Part shown: one piece after another, positions 4,112 through 5,504 of the stretch
How the letters are laid out: every line of letters begins with the position of its first letter
Position numbering within the stretch: position 1 is the stretch's first letter
Assembly (NCBI GenBank): GCA_023439425.1
Contig: JAEXNZ010000334.1
Span: forward strand, 1 to 5,504
Length of the DNA stretch: 5,504 nt
Direction: 5' to 3'
Origin: Pseudomonadota bacterium
Lineage (GTDB): Bacteria > Pseudomonadota > Gammaproteobacteria > Xanthomonadales > Xanthomonadaceae
Position numbers and translations under genes: made by a program
The notes under the pieces: generated by a model
What the model saw: only the letters and a program-made list of their open reading frames with translations
The model's database searches: none
What the model was told of the DNA's origin: nothing

Positions 4112-5504
4112 ATGATGACCACGTTGTCTCCACGAGCACAGGCCGTGCTGGAGCAGTTCGGGCAACAACCTGGCGTAACGCCCGATCAGATATCGAATCT
4201 GCAGCGCGTCATTCGCAACTCCCCACCTCTTGTCGTACAGATCGAGGCCGCAATCTCAGAAGGCCACCTTCGACAATTCGCATTGCTCCCACCCGGATCA
4301 AATGCCGGGGGAACCTACGACGGCTCGACGAAAACCATCAACCTACCCGCCTCAATCCTCTCCACACAAGTCGCCAACGGAAGACACGATTCGGCTGAGT
4401 TGGCTTTCGTGCTGGGGCACGAAATTCAGCATGGCTTCAATTACTCCGCGACATCACAAGCGTACCAGCAGTTTGGTCTCGACGCACGGTCAGCGGCTTC
4501 CTCCTCTCATGACTACACAGATGCAATCGGAACCTTGATTGCCAGCAATCGACGAGATGAGGCCTCTGCTCAGATTGCTGGCTGGAACGCGCTGGTTGGG
4601 CTGGTCAAGACTGAAAAACCTGACGCTGATTTCAGCGATATCTACAATGCAAGCCGTCGAGCCGGTGATTTCGTAGAAAGCATTGACGACCCGCAGAGAC
4701 CGCATGTGCCTCGCTCCAACCTTTCCTTTGAACCGGATCTAACACTCAGGGCTTCGAGTGTTAACTTGGAGGGTATGGGTCAGAACTATTTCGACAAGTC
4801 TGGCGAGATAAGTCGCCTCGGATACCACGGTCGATCGGACTATCCCAATTACTACGGCGCTTACGCCGTAGGCGTTGTCAGCCGATTGGAAGCCGCCAAT
4901 GCTCAGCCAGGAGCCCCTCCTCGGATGACGATCAATATGGATCGTCTGGGATTGAGCGAACAGCTACTGGAAGAGAACGGCATTCATCTTGGCTCCGGAG
5001 AACCCCGCCCGCAGCCGTACTGGGACAGCAGCACAACACCCCCGACGCTGCATCATTTTGATCATACGCACACGACGCACACGCATATACCGATCGCAGT
5101 ACAGGAGCACATGGCGCGGCAGACAGAGTCCCAGGAACGCCTGAACAACGCTCCACAAGTTCAAGCAGAAACCGGCACGAATAGCCTGACTCCCATGGAT
5201 CAGCGGTTGCACGGCCAGATTCGGGCCGGCGTTGAGGCGCTTGATGCTCGAAACGGACGAAGCTTCGATGATACGAGCGAGAGGTTGACGGCCAGTCTTC
5301 TTGTGCTTGCGAAGGAACGAGGGCTTGATCGGGTGGACCATGTGCTTCTCAGTAATCAGACCAAAGACTTCCCAGCTGCACACAACATTTTTCTGGTCAA
5401 AGGCGAAATCGGTGATCCTGCTGCCCAGCGTGCGGTGATGGCAACAAGCGAAGCTGCGGTGAAGCCAATCGACCAGAGTCATGCGGAAATTGAGGCAATC
5501 AATC
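4112..5504 (+). CDS. XVIPCD-containing T4SS effector with HEIQH metallopeptidase motif, partial
   Basis: This reading frame stays open to the right edge; 464 residues are visible and the C-terminus is missing. Residues 1-60 are helical. The domain that follows has the zincin motif HEIQH (103-107) inside ELAFVLGHEIQHGFN, with a downstream RRDEASAQIAGWNAL segment in which Glu150 (or Asp149) could be the third zinc ligand, as in gluzincins. Residues 200-300 are of unknown fold. A histidine-rich linker follows at 314-325. From about residue 360 the protein matches XVIPCD, the Xanthomonadaceae T4SS secretion signal: an IRAGVEALDARNGRSFDD helix, SERLTASLLVLAKERGLDRVDHV, then a FLVKGEIGDPAAQRA strand. 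The usual Gln-rich tail would lie beyond the edge. It is probably injected into rival bacteria to cut a periplasmic target, perhaps peptidoglycan crosslinks or an envelope protein; the substrate is unknown. Start: ATGs at 4112 and 4115 are adjacent in frame, and GGGA spacing (4 versus 7 bases) favours 4115 slightly. The ribosome site overlaps the upstream stop. Confidence 0.9.
   Translation, partial: MMTTLSPRAQAVLEQFGQQPGVTPDQISNLQRVIRNSPPLVVQIEAAISEGHLRQFALLPPGSNAGGTYDGSTKTINLPASILSTQVANGRHDSAELAFVLGHEIQHGFNYSATSQAYQQFGLDARSAASSSHDYTDAIGTLIASNRRDEASAQIAGWNALVGLVKTEKPDADFSDIYNASRRAGDFVESIDDPQRPHVPRSNLSFEPDLTLRASSVNLEGMGQNYFDKSGEISRLGYHGRSDYPNYYGAYAVGVVSRLEAANAQPGAPPRMTINMDRLGLSEQLLEENGIHLGSGEPRPQPYWDSSTTPPTLHHFDHTHTTHTHIPIAVQEHMARQTESQERLNNAPQVQAETGTNSLTPMDQRLHGQIRAGVEALDARNGRSFDDTSERLTASLLVLAKERGLDRVDHVLLSNQTKDFPAAHNIFLVKGEIGDPAAQRAVMATSEAAVKPIDQSHAEIEAIN

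Noticed and set aside
4230..4538. Plus-strand frame of 102 codons within the effector
   Set aside because: It lies in another frame across the HEIQH region, where the effector frame has the coherent protease motif.
4964..5482. Minus-strand frame of 172 codons opposite the effector C-terminus
   Set aside because: The plus strand carries the XVIPCD motifs in a frame open for 464 codons; the antisense product resembles nothing.
1..5504. CRISPR array, tRNA, rRNA, integrase or insertion sequence
   Set aside because: No regular spaced repeats, no tRNA-like cloverleaf, and no transposase or integrase motifs were seen on either strand.

Overview
The window looks like chromosomal DNA from a Stenotrophomonas- or Xanthomonas-type gammaproteobacterium. 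Three things point there: high GC in the left part (hand counts give 70% in lines 241-300 and 2161-2220), a GTAG-headed palindromic repeat of the SMAG/REP kind at 1860-1882, and a C-terminal domain typical of Xanthomonadaceae type IV secretion (T4SS) effectors in the last gene. Stenotrophomonas is the better guess, from the repeat. This is inference; no database was searched.

Left block (1-1821): a 4-hydroxyproline 2-epimerase gene on the minus strand is divergent from a PAS-AraC type regulator on the plus strand. The 122-152 base gap between them (depending on the regulator start) holds a palindrome and short direct repeats that could be operators. The likely logic is catabolism of hydroxyproline, for example from plant cell-wall glycoproteins or collagen, under a local activator. 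The epimerase stop overlaps a possible start of a next operon gene at the window edge.

Middle block (1818-3329): two short hairpin repeats follow the regulator, and the first reaches into its stop codon. Then comes an extracytoplasmic-function (ECF) type sigma factor with a strong ribosome site and a GTG start, preceded by a sequence resembling an ECF self-promoter. It overlaps by one base a gene for a four-helix membrane protein that may act as its anti-sigma partner. A small helix-hairpin-helix protein with its own possible promoter follows.

Right block (3330-5504, the most interesting): base composition falls (hand counts 48%, 58% and 53% in lines 3841-3900, 4561-4620 and 5041-5100). A lipoprotein of 205 residues lies 7 bases upstream of a large gene that runs off the right edge. 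That gene has an HEIQH zinc-protease motif near its N-terminus, a histidine-rich linker, and a C-terminal region matching XVIPCD, the signal that sends toxins into the bacteria-killing T4SS of Xanthomonas and Stenotrophomonas. The pair reads as a metallopeptidase-like antibacterial effector with its periplasmic lipoprotein immunity protein. The pairing and the enzyme type are inferences; the motifs are visible directly.

No gene-free stretch exceeds 300 bases.
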